Positions 25,523 to 37,233 of a stretch of DNA of 64,000 nt are shown one piece after another. The stretch is from assembly GCA_015345905.1 (NCBI GenBank), contig JADDTR010000023.1:372001-436000 (forward strand), written 5' to 3'. Numbering within the stretch: the stretch's first letter is position 1; each line of letters begins with the position of its first letter. A model generated the notes under the pieces. The model did not search any database. It worked only from the letters and a program-made list of their open reading frames with translations, and was not told the origin of the DNA. Source of the stretch: Aotearoamyces nothofagi (taxonomy: Eukaryota; Ascomycota; Leotiomycetes; Leotiales; Tympanidaceae). A program made the translations under genes and the position numbers.

Positions 25523-27623
25523 TCTGGAAATTTCAGTGGGTTTTTCCGGTGGGTTCGGTGGGGTTCCTCGCGCGAGCCCACGGGATGGGATGTGCGTGCA
25601 CCTGGGCAGAGAAGAATCCGGTGGTCATGTGAAAGGGCATTCTCCTTGTTGGCTGGGCAAGGCCTCAGCGGCGCCGCCAGAACAGGCCAAGCCAGGCGCC
25701 GCCAAGCCAGGGCTGGTCAGGGCAGGCCAGGGCAGGCCAGGGCAGGCCACGCCCCGCCCCTCCGGTACGGAAGGACCGTGGTAGGTACTGTAGCAAGCAG
25801 GTCCTTCCCGACTGTCCTGTGTGAACAGACGGCGTATACTGTACTGTACAGCGTATACTGTACAGCGTAGCTGAGGGTAGGGTTACTGTACTGTACAGCA
25901 CACTCAGTAGTGTACAGCGACAGCGGCAGCGGCAGCGGTAGCGGGGTGGCTGGCAGTGGCTGGCAGTGGAAAGAAAGAAGGAGAGAAAGAAAGAAGGAGA
26001 GAAAGAAAGAAGGAAAGAAATAGTGGTCTGGCATGTGTACTCGGTACTGTGCTGTAGACAGTACTGCGGTTACTGTTACCGTCACAGTATCTACCGTACC
26101 GTCACAGTACAGCATCTACAGTAACGTGATCCCCCTCCACCGAGAGAGAGTCCATCCCATCCATCCATCCCGCCATCCATTAAAGTGTTTGATAATCGAT
26201 TCGATCGAGGGCTGCTCGTGACCGCACGCCCCCTCCTGCCCCTCTCCCGTGGCCAGTAGGCGGCCAGCGAGCGCAGACTCGCTACCGTATACGCCAGACT
26301 ACAGCTTGCGGGCTGCGCAGACTGTGCAGAAAACATGCTGGCCATGCTGCTTACGGCCGGTCCTCTGTCCACGAGCTCCCCCCCCCTCTTCTGTAATCTC
26401 TGCACGGGAAACTCAATCGCCACGGGCAGGATTCTTGGAGGTGCAGGCTGTACAGACCTCTGTACAGACCTCTACAGCAGTTTTGTTTGTTTGTTTTGTT
26501 TGTTTTGTTTTGTTTTGTTTTGTTCTGTTTACTTGGTCCTGTACTCTTGTAGTATTGCTGCTGCTACTATGGTTACTACTGCTGTATACTACAGTTACTG
26601 CTGTCTACTCTTGCTGCCTGCTGTATACTACAGTTACTGCTGTTACTACTGTCGTTTACTACTGTAATCTACTACTACATTCTTCTTCTTCTCTTCTCTG
26701 TCGAGACCAAAGAAATAGGTATGGCCAGTACAGTAACAGTATCGACGAGCCAGCTCTTCTCAGAGATGAAGCACGCTTGTAGCTTCTCTATAGTACAATG
26801 TATATACAAGATAGATAGAATACAAGATAGATAGATAGATGTACAACAGCCAGACCAGCATATAGGCAAGGCCGAGCAACTGTCAACCACCAAGCCATCC
26901 ATCCAAACCTCGCCGCCGATGTGCTGTCTGTCCTGTCCTGTCCTGCTCTGCTCTGTACCCTGGGAGGCCCTCGGGGATCCGGCCAACGTGTACAGCCCTC
27001 AGCGGCCGGCCGGTGCTGTGCTGTGGCTCTGTCCAGTCTCGATCCTGTCTCCGGTCTCGTTTCTGTTTCCAGTCTTGTTTCTGGTCTTGTTTCCGGTCTC
27101 GTTTCTGCTTCCTTTCTTGTTTCTGTTTCCAGTCCTGTCTCCAGTCTTCCACCCTCGCAGTGCCTCGCACAGACAGCACCCTGGATATGCACAGCAATGT
27201 ACAGTACAGCACTGCACAGCACTGCACTGCACAGCGTCTCCGTCACCCGCCACTCAACTGGCGAGGCCTCGAGAGGCCCCGACGGGGTTATCTTATCATC
27301 TGTTCGGTCTACGGGGGTGGTATTCATTCACCCGCATTGCCTGTCTGCGCTGCACGCACCACTCCACTCTCGCGTCCTCGTCCATCTCCATCTCCATCTC
27401 CATCTCCTCCCGCACCGTCCATCTATCTATCATATTCTCGTCGTCTCACCACCTTGCCATCTCGTCACATTCTGCCATTCCACTCCTCCCGACTCCTACA
27501 GCAGCACGCGTCGCTCTGCAGGCCGAGCAAGCAGGCCTTGGCCGGCGATGACGACACTGAAACATGCACGACCCTTGCTGCGACGCGGGGTAGAGCACGC
27601 TCTCAAAGGTACGGGTAGCGGGG

Positions 27624-27672
27624 TCTGTTGTCTGTTGTCTGTTGTCTGTTGTCTGTTGTCTGTTGTCTGTTG
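27624..27672. repeat. Seven-bp tandem repeat (CTGTTGT)n
   Basis: Seven near-perfect head-to-tail copies of a heptamer. The 100 bp that follow contain a looser repeat of AGGTCAGTCAA. Confidence 0.85.
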
Positions 27673-28482
27673 CCGCCAGCCAAGGACCGTCGGGTCAGTG
27701 AGGTCAAAGGTCAGTCAAAAGGTCAACGGTCAGTCAAAGGTCAGTCAATCTCGGTCAATCTCACTCAATCTCACACAAGCTGCTTCACTCAGGCTCTGGA
27801 GAATATAAACCCTGACAGCCCGACACGTTCTGCTCCTCTTTGCTCGGTATGAAGCCAGCCATTATCCTAAGGTTGTGCTACAAGTAAGCAATTCTCAATC
27901 GATAAGACGATCCCTTTCACGCCTCGCCTTGTCTGCATCGACTCTCGTCTCTGCAACCGGGACTCGGGCATTTCAGCCTTGGCACTCCAGTGGTCATTGC
28001 CTCTTCCAGCCCTCTGATATATCGTAATATAGCCCAATATACGTACAGCAGCTACCGTACATCTCCCTCTAAAACCCAATCAAAGCCCCAACAGTTTGGA
28101 AAAATGCCGCACCCTTTTCCCTCTCTCTCCCACCCCCCACAAATTCTATCAGATCTCAACATCTAGTGCCAAGAATTGCTTAGAATTGCTTGTCACAGCA
28201 TACAGTATATAACTTTATTTATTTTACTTTTTCCCCTCTTTACAATAATTCCCTACGTTGCTGCTGGGCGAGGTAGCAGCCTGGTTGGTAATGAATACAG
28301 GTGACGGGATGGTTATTGCTCGGCTGAGTAAGTGATATGACGGACTCCGTGTACTACTACTGCTGCTGCTGCTGCTACATCGTCCCTTAAAACTGCGGCG
28401 CACCTACCCGAGAACCCCAAGATGGCGAACTGAGCCCGCGTGTACATTACATTACATACATATATATATGCATACATACCTT

Positions 28483-28532
28483 TATTTCATGGGGGATCCT
28501 CCCCCAAACCCCCTGTTCTCGCTCCGCTCGCT
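28483..28532 (+). repeat. 50-bp GC-rich dispersed element, copy 2
   Basis: Second copy of the element at 24843-24892. The hairpin here is GGGGGATCCTCCCCC; it differs from copy 1 at one base in the hairpin loop and one base after the CCCCCTG block. Confidence 0.75.
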
Positions 28533-28762
28533 TGCTCTCTCTCGACTTCCTCTTCCTGCCTCTTCCTGCTCCCCTCTCCTCCACTCGCGACGGCAACAGA
28601 CCCAGCGTGCCCCCTTTCGGCGTGAAATGACAGGGCTGTAGACCGTATCTTGCCATCTTCTCCGAGTCCGCCTCCCCGCATCCTATCTCGTCCAGCGCGC
28701 TGGATCGGGCTGGGTTGGGCTGGACTCTGGACTATGATCTCGTGCGGAGGAAAGGGGCATGG

Positions 28763-28802
<40 letters not shown>

Positions 28803-28816
28803 GTCCTGGTCCTGGA
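28763..28816. repeat. Hexamer repeat (TGTTGC)n grading into (TGGTCC)n
   Basis: About seven copies of TGTTGC followed by two of TGGTCC. It would encode poly-Leu in one frame, which explains the spurious open frame across it. Confidence 0.8.
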
Positions 28817-29561
28817 CTGTGATCCGTTCGCTCGTCCATTTCGTCCATCTGATGTAGATGGGAGTGCAGAGGTTGGAGTCGGAGTTGATGGGTAGAGATA
28901 GAGATAGAGATAGAAAGAAGGCTAGGTGATGGAGGTTAAGGTTGGTGGATTGGAAATGGATGGATTAGGGTGGGGTTGTAAGATGGATTAGGACGGGGCT
29001 GTAAGATAAGTAGAGACAGATAGACATTACTGGATAGATAGAGAGACTCGCTGAGCTATATATACATCGTTTATACTATTACTACACAAGAGAAGACAGA
29101 GAGTATAATAGATGAGATAGACTGCTGTATGTTGTCTTTAGATCTGGGTCTGGGTTGTTCTACTGTATATATAACTATTACAACACCGAAAACTACAACG
29201 TCGGATATACCGAGGTAGAAGCTAGAACATAAACAGAATCAAATATACACATACAAGAGGTACCTAGTTATATACATACATATCTATATCCATATTCACA
29301 CACCTCTCCATCCACCCCCCTCGCACCCCACTCGCCGAATCAAGTCTCTAGCAAGCACACACACATTCTAGAGAGGAATACCCATCCTGCTCTTACGTAC
29401 AGCACAGTCGTAAACACCTCGTAAGAGGTGGGTCGGTCGGTTCCTCTGGCTGTGAAAAATCTGCAAGGCTGGCTGCATCGGTCTTTGTTATTCGGGGTGT
29501 CTGTCTGCGGTTTGTGTTCTTCTTGGTCGTGCTCTGGTGGTGGGGTTGGGGTTTGGAGATT

Positions 29562-29580
29562 GGGGGGGGGGGGGGGGGGG
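29562..29580 (+). repeat. Poly-G run of 19, followed by further G blocks
   Basis: A run of 19 G is followed by AGA, another eight G and GAGGAGGG. A 13-G run lies at 29913-29925. Such tracts can form G-quadruplexes and are also prone to sequencing length error. Confidence 0.8.
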
Positions 29581-29660
29581 AGAGGGGGGGGAGGAGGGTA
29601 TAGACTGGATAACTGTAAAAAATACCTAATCGCTGGATACTGTCAGCTTGTAGAGATAGA

Positions 29661-29832
29661 TTAGCTGGTTTAGATGGGGTGGATTAGATTAGCTGGTTTA
29701 GATGGGGTGGATTAGATGGGGTGGTTTAGATGGGGTGGATTATAAAGGCTTATTTATAGAGGCCGGTTTAAACTGACTGCTTTAGACTGATCGACTTAAA
29801 GTGACTGCTTTAAACCGACTGCTTTAAACCGA
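29661..29832. repeat. Two adjoining minisatellites
   Basis: First block (29661-29741): about four copies of a 15-16 bp unit close to TTTAGATGGGGTGGAT. Second block (about 29761-29832): copies of GACTGCTTTAAACC. Neither overlaps a gene. Confidence 0.75.
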
Positions 29833-30001
29833 CCAGGAGGGATAAGATACGAATATCACGAGATGTTTCCTCTCTTCGCAACAGCTACCGACCGCTTGGG
29901 CTGTGCACACAAGGGGGGGGGGGGGATTGCATGTATCGCTCTGCTTTGCTTGGAGGAGAGAAAGGGGGGATATTGGTTTTGGGACGGGTGAGGTTTGCTC
30001 G

Positions 30002-30245
30002 GGTGCCGAGAGGCATGTGTGGATCTTCATCTATAGACTGGCCCGTCTATGGGTCACGGAGAGTTGTATAGTAGGTATTCAGATTAGGTGCCGAGAGGCA
30101 TCGGTAAATCTCCGTCTATGCCCTAGCCCGTCTATGGGTCACGGAGACTTGTATAGGTATTCAGATTAGTTGCTCGAGGCATCAGTAAATCTCCGTCTAT
30201 GCCCTAGCCCGTCTCTGATCACGGAGACTTGTATAGGCATTCGCC
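30002..30245. repeat. Three-copy 82-85 bp tandem repeat with internal inverted repeat
   Basis: Copies start at about 30002, 30087 and 30169. Shared blocks are GCCGAGAGGCAT (GCTCGAGGCAT in copy 3), TAGCCCGTCT, TCACGGAGA and TTGTATAG. In copies 2 and 3, TCTCCGT and ACGGAGA face each other across about 25 bases, enclosing CCCTAGCCCGTCT, so each unit can fold into a stem-loop. The array ends about 45 bp from the FES1 stop codon, so it probably lies in or next to the FES1 3' UTR. Confidence 0.8.
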
Positions 30246-30289
30246 CATCCACCCAAACGCCAAACACCATCAATGCCATGCCGTTCCTT

Positions 30290-30931
30290 CTACTCGGATT
30301 TCGCTGCCTCATCCCTCAACCCGTTGATGATCGTGTCGAGCGCATCCATATCCGCCGCATCGACCTTGCCGTGGTCGCGCCCTCTCTTCTCTAGCTCCTG
30401 CACAAACTCGTCCGTCGCGGCCTGGTAGTTCCTGACGGCCGAGCTCAGCGCGTAGATGGCCTTCCTCTTGACGTCCTTGCTCTCCTCGCCCCGCGTCGCG
30501 AGCTCCGTCAGCAGCGGGATCGCCCCCTGCGCCAGACACCTCTCCTGGCTCTTCTCGTTATTCTGCACCGCCGTGCCGACGCACCACGCCGCCATCTTGC
30601 GGATCTCGGCCGCCTCGTGGCTCAGGCAGCTCAGCAGCGGCGTCCAGAGCCCGAGCGGCGCAAGGTTGTTGGCGTTGTCGAGGTTCTCGATCAGCTGCTC
30701 GAAGTTGTCGAACGCAACCAGCTTGTCCTCGACGCTGATCTCGGGGTCCGGCGAGACGATTGCGGACATGGATTCTTTCATCAGGTCGGCGTCGCTGGGG
30801 CCGCCCATCAGCGCCGCGAGGGCCTCGGCGTTCAGACCGCGGTTGCGCGGGGGCGCGGCCTCGGGGTCGTTTTCTGTGCTGCTAGAGTTTTCCACGCTCC
30901 ATTTGAGGAGCTCGTTTATGCCTCTGTCCAT
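30290..30931 (-). CDS. FES1: Hsp70 nucleotide exchange factor Fes1/HspBP1
   Basis: Armadillo-repeat co-chaperone that releases ADP from cytosolic Hsp70 and so promotes substrate release and turnover. Single exon, 213 residues, ATG at 30929-30931. The N-terminus MDRGINELLKWSVENSS is the family signature; the helical repeats follow, including IRKMAAWCVGTAVQNNEKSQ (about residues 110-130) and DVKRKAIYALSSAVRNYQAA (about 152-172). The C-terminus ends GLRDEAAKSE. Yeast Fes1 is about 290 residues, but 205-220 is usual in filamentous fungi. Codons are strongly G/C-ending. The upstream side faces the actin gene. Confidence 0.95.
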   Translation of the reverse strand: MDRGINELLKWSVENSSSTENDPEAAPPRNRGLNAEALAALMGGPSDADLMKESMSAIVSPDPEISVEDKLVAFDNFEQLIENLDNANNLAPLGLWTPLLSCLSHEAAEIRKMAAWCVGTAVQNNEKSQERCLAQGAIPLLTELATRGEESKDVKRKAIYALSSAVRNYQAATDEFVQELEKRGRDHGKVDAADMDALDTIINGLRDEAAKSE

Positions 30932-32166
30932 GATGGGTGGGTTGGAGAGGTGCGGTAGTTGGTGGGTGTGGGGGAAATTTATTGAGAGGCCGTGGGTGGG
31001 CTGGGGGAGCTGTGAACTTTCTCAGATTCGAAGAGCTCGATAGTACGTGATGTAATTCTCCAGTCGTGGATGACTTATCGAGGAAGAGGTTGTATAATAA
31101 CGAAATCTGGTCTGGGTTTTAGAAAAGGGTCTTGGAGGTTGCAGTGGCAAGCTTTCACACTTCGTGGTTATACCTTCAAATTATTTTTTGAAGCATCTTG
31201 TACCTTCTGGAGCTTTCCGCATTTCCGCGAACCTTAGTCCTAAAAGAGCATGGTGTCCACGTGACCGTATTCGAACGCCAGAGGTGCCCCCTGATTGTTA
31301 AATGCAAGTATCAAGCACTCTCCCAACCATATCACCTAGCATTTTCGCTGCTTGGGTGATGCTACGGGAAATGCTTGGTGATCTAGAATCTCGAATTGGC
31401 TATTCACCGCCGCGTGCTGGCTACCCCACTACCGAATGCCCCTCCATGGCCGGCCAAGTCCCCTTATCTACCCTATTGTAAAACAGCGACCCGAGCACGG
31501 TCGTAGCCCGAGTCTGCCGCCGTGCTTGGGAGTGGCACGAGTGGCTGGGGTTTTCTCCATTCTGCACTGAGGCGCAGTTAAATAGGAGGCTGCCACGTCT
31601 GCTCTCCTTGCCCTTGCATCCGAGTACGCACGCGCTGATTCACCAAGATTTGGAATTGTTATCTCGAGAAGTTATTTTAGAGTTGCCTGCTTGGCGGTAT
31701 TTCTGACAGCGGCAAGAAATAGGAGAGGCTGATGGCGTAGACGCGCGTCCGAGGCAAATAACGGCGAGCTTCCTCAATAGCATCGCCATCTTGATCATAT
31801 GGAGTATGCTGTATCCGTGAATGCAGCCCGACTGTGAATATATGCATTCCTGCCAGTTGTTGAGGTTATCGTAGATCTGTAGGAAATTTCTCGTCCCCAG
31901 CCTTCCAACATCCACGCGCCAAAATCTTTAAAGCGGCAACGCCACCTCTCGCCTAGCGACACACTACACATCGTCACATCACCGCCGAGTTGCTTCCTCC
32001 TCCACCACCTCCAATTCACGATCATCATCAAGACTCTATCGACCACGAATCCCTTTTCGTGATCTCTAGCATACGTCCACCAGCTCTCGTAAATTTCCCT
32101 GAGCTCTTCACCTCAACTCACAAACATCACGCACCCCCTTGAACGTCTCGAACGTAATCCGCCGCC
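30932..32166. promoter_or_regulatory. Divergent FES1 / actin intergenic region
   Basis: About 1.2 kb between two outward-facing genes. The last 250 bp before the actin ATG are pyrimidine-rich, as is usual upstream of highly expressed fungal genes. A 74-codon open frame without an ATG runs from 31482 to a TGA at 31704-31706 (plus strand) and reads ARVCRRAWEWHEWLGF near its start. It could be an exon remnant of an F-box-like protein, but this is weak and I do not call it a gene. Confidence 0.55.
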
Positions 32167-33755
<1,589 letters not shown>

Positions 33756-34559
33756 ACGTAATCCTAATGGTTGGGGCGCATGCCACGAACTTCACGAATA
33801 TGATCAAGACGAAGATTCGAGCAAGCCAGGCGTTCCCAGTGGCTTGGCTCAGCCACGTGTTTACATTCTGAAAAGTTCTGGTTGCTGTCGTACAGGGTGG
33901 TGGTTTCTATCGATGAATGGTTGGCTTGTGTTTAGCTGGTTGCTTACTTGGAGGAGTAGCAACTCCGCGATGGATCGTACAACTTTTTCAATGGTTCATT
34001 CATGTTTTGAGGGCCTCATTCATAGCGCGAAGATGTTTGTAGAAAATTCAAATAAAAAGGTCTACTAGAAGTTCAACTGTGATGATTGATTGGCAAGGCA
34101 TTTTATTGAATAGAGTTCTCCCGTAATCGTGCCTATTACAAGGGACCCGTTACCCAATGAAAGACTTAATTCGTGGCGTACCAAGGGAATTTCGAGGCCC
34201 TTGGTCGCTGTATAGTGTGCAATTAGCTGAATCTAGAGTCAATCTCCGATGCTGAACACAGACGTCAAATAGCGAGGCAATCGCACCCACGTGTATCCAG
34301 CACGTGTTGACCGCGAAGGGCCCGACATGGATAATAAATGTTGCCCAGCCACGTTTCCGTGTATATGCACGTAAAGGTCCCACTTTCGTAACTTGGACAC
34401 CGACGTACCTTACCTTATCTCTGATTATGGATCAGACTCGATATTTGGAGATGTAGGTTTGAAAGTCTATATATGTAAGGTATGTAGTCCATGCTCTGGA
34501 AAGATGGGCCTCCAGCACTAGTCTCTCTCAATCGCAGATTGTTTTCCCCCATAGCCCTA
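33756..34559. other. Actin 3' flank and upstream region of the acid phosphatase
   Basis: The first 320 bp look like actin 3' UTR; an AATAAAA near 34050 could be a polyadenylation signal. The remainder should hold the phosphatase promoter. No gene is seen. Confidence 0.6.
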
Positions 34560-36458
34560 ATGGCAGTCTCTTGGTTACTCAGACTTGCTTGTGTCTCTAT
34601 TTCCATTGCAAGCTCTGTGGATGCTCAGACTCTCAATCCAACTAACGATATAAATTTACCAGCAAGCGCGTCGGCATCAAACCCTCTTGAATGGGTCGGT
34701 GCGAACGGACCTTGGTTTGCTGGTAAGAATTATAAGGGGATAATTGCAGGCTGTTATTGATGTATTCTAGGCCCTAATGCCCACGGCATATCAAGCGATG
34801 TACCAGAGGGATGCACCGTTGAGCAGGCGGCGTACATGGTGAGGCACGGAAGCAGATACCCAGATACAAGCGCCTGGAATCAGTGGGTTGCTCTTCAAAC
34901 GAAGGTATGCTATTGAATTTTGGTCAATGCAAGGATTGGGCATCACTAAATGAGCATTCATCAGATTCAAGATGCAGAGTTCACGGCCAGCGGCTCGTTA
35001 TCATTTATTTCCTCATGGCAACAACCATTGACGCGCCCGACCGTTCAGATGTCTCAAGAATCACTCACTGGTTACAAGGAGAGCTATGATCTCGGCTATA
35101 CCCTACGTTTGAGATATCCTAGCTTCTATGCAGAAGGTTCCCACTTCCTGGCTTGGGCGAATCTGTATGCTCGTGTTGTACAGACAGCGCGTATGTTCGT
35201 CAGAGGATACTTGGGACCGAACTCGGACACTCTTGGGACCGTCATCTCTGTTAATTCTACAGGCTGGCCTGAATCGCTGGGCGACTCTTTGTCCCCGTCT
35301 GATCTATGCCCCGCCTTCGTCGACGGCAATGGAGGTACAGAAGCTACTTCGTGGGATGCAATATATCTGCCACCAATCACGACTCGCCTTAATGCCCTTA
35401 TAACCGGAAATCTCACTTTCACAGACAGTGACGTATCCATCATGCCATATCTCTGCGGCTTCGAAAGTCAGATCCTTGGTCAACTGTCCTCATGGTGTGG
35501 AGTCTTCACCGATGAGGAGTTGAAAGATTATGAATATCGTCAGGATCTTCGATACTACTATGGAATGGGTCCCGGAACTGGCCTTCCCCAGACGATGATG
35601 TTGCCATTTGTCAACAGCACTTTGGGATTACTGGCGCAGGGTCCAGGTGTCCTGGGCAAGTATGCGAATGGATCAACGTACACGCTACCAAATTTAATCA
35701 TGGCTTTCATCAATGATGGCCAGATTGCAGAGGTTGCTGCGTCCCTTGGCATTTTTGATGATCAGGCCGCTTTGTCTGGAACCGAAAGACCGGATAATTG
35801 GACTTATGTTGCATCGCACTTCGTGTCAATGCGTGGTACTGTTGCTTTGGAGAGATTGAACTGTATCGTTACACCTGCCATCAGCACTACCTCGTCTTCA
35901 TCTGTTACATCTGCTACATCGACAAGGTCGAGTCATTCTACTTCGACAACCTTGATCACGTCCACAAAGAGTTCATCTGTCATCTCTTCAAAGACTTCCA
36001 CCAGCTCGGCCATTCCAATTGCCACGAGCAAAGACGGTAGGTGCGACGAACATACATCCTGTCACGGTAGTAGATTTGGCGACTGCTGCTCTCTATGGGG
36101 CTGGTGCGGTTCAAACCCTGAATATTGTGATCCAAATTGCACGTGCGGCGACGATAGCAGTGGAAACGACAATCACAACCATCGCCGCGCCCTGAACTTC
36201 ACTTCCACCTCCACCAACCAGACATATATCCGAATCAGACTGAACGACGCCGTCTATCCAGTTACAGTATGCCAGGATGGGCCAGGAGGAAGCTGTCTGT
36301 TGAGCAAATATGTAGGTATTATTTCCGACAAGTACGCAGCTACAGGAAACTGGCATGATAACTGCAATGTTACAAATCCCGAAAGTCCAACGCAGGTGCT
36401 TGGGGCGAGCTTTTTCACGGATTTAAGCTTGCCGTGGTTAGCAAATGTGACGCCATAG
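34560..36458 (+). CDS. Secreted histidine acid phosphatase with an internal CBM18 chitin-binding domain
   Basis: Exons 34560-34722, 34771-34904 and 34965-36458 give 596 residues. I chose the ATG at 34560 because it opens a signal peptide (MAVSWLLRLACVSISIASSV, cleavage near DAQ); an in-frame ATG at 34491 would bury it. The catalytic motif MVRHGSRYP puts the nucleophile at H80. The usual second motif HD is FINDGQI here (N349, D350). After VASHFVSMRGTVALERLNC (residue 399) comes a Ser/Thr linker (about 401-455). Next is a Cys-rich CBM18/hevein-like module (about 456-495) with the spaced motif GDCCSLWGWCGSNPEYC. The final phosphatase strand YIRIRLNDAVYPVTVC (520-) and CNVTNPESP follow. The module is therefore nested within the phosphatase. 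Several N-glycosylation sequons are present. The likely role is phosphate scavenging at a chitin-containing wall; substrate unknown. Confidence 0.9.
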
Positions 36459-37233
36459 GGGAATAGAAAGGTAGAAAGTTTTGTAGTTTGATAGAGAGGT
36501 TTATTATATATATACTGGATTAAAAAGCCGGCGCTGTAGGCGCCGCAGAGTATGAAGATGTAAATGTTATAACTTAAATGTAAGGTTCAAACTCGTGATT
36601 CACCGGAGCTGCATGTACGTGATATGGATTTTATACACCGAAGGCAAAAGCTTCACTTTTAAACAGGAACAACAGCAACAGCAGTGGCCTCCTATACTAT
36701 CTACCAACCTTTATAATAGAGGAAGGTAATATATTTGAAATGTAATCTATTCCTATATACAACTATTATTTAAATACTTTTTGAATTTTGAAGCTTGTCT
36801 AAACTTAATTATATAAATTGAAAAAAAAAAAAATTAGAAAACGCTCTTTATAGACATTATAGAGAGGCTTTGGAAATAACTTTTTTAGAAGAGCTAAATA
36901 CACTAGCCAGCTGTTAGTAGAATACCTTAACTATACATTTGAAGTACAAATTTATTTTATATATTACAGAATAATAAATATACATATAGTTAACGAATTG
37001 GCAATTTCACTAGGTGCTCCTAATTGGGGGGCAATATAAGGTTTTAACAGGAATCGAAGCTGTTAGATTTAACCTCATGGATCAGCATCAGGTTACGGCA
37101 TCTGCCGCACCTCAGTAAACCTCACGGTACAACCACGTTTCAGGAAGAACACCCAACTTGCTGCCAGCGTTACGAGCTACAGGACGAGTTACAGTGTACA
37201 TATCAACAATGCGACCGGCGACAACATAGTCTG
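36459..37233. other. AT-rich spacer before SEC8
   Basis: From about 36480 to 37010 the DNA is strongly A/T-rich with A and T homopolymers and many TATA-like words, unlike both neighbours. It may be a decayed repeat. The last 200 bp return to normal composition and should hold the SEC8 promoter. Confidence 0.5.

Larger units (their letters stand above)
20233..30001. other. Ten-kilobase GC-rich intergenic region upstream of GSK3
   Basis: No supportable gene. From about 20430 to 22180 the plus strand is strongly G-rich, then switches to C-rich around 22230-22450. The rest is a mosaic of microsatellites (listed separately), ACAGT/ACTGT pentamer repeats near 24000, 24660, 24790, 25400-25520 and 25830-25910, a GAAAGAAAG tract near 25970-26020, a TTTTG tract near 26486-26526 and GATA repeats near 26810-26840. 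Long frames in this interval are composed of these repeats and I regard them as spurious. It may hold an extended GSK3 promoter/leader or non-coding transcripts. Confidence 0.5.

Noticed and set aside
26249-27808. Open frames of 177-295 codons
   Set aside because: They consist largely of translated microsatellites and pyrimidine tracts (poly-Val/Leu/Ser, Arg-Lys-Glu ladders); no conserved motif.
30087-30245. Tandem repeats considered as a CRISPR-like array
   Set aside because: Units of about 82 bp are contiguous with no unique spacers, and the genome is eukaryotic.
34491-34559. Upstream in-frame ATG of the acid phosphatase
   Set aside because: It would put 23 extra residues before an otherwise ideal signal peptide, so the ATG at 34560 is preferred.
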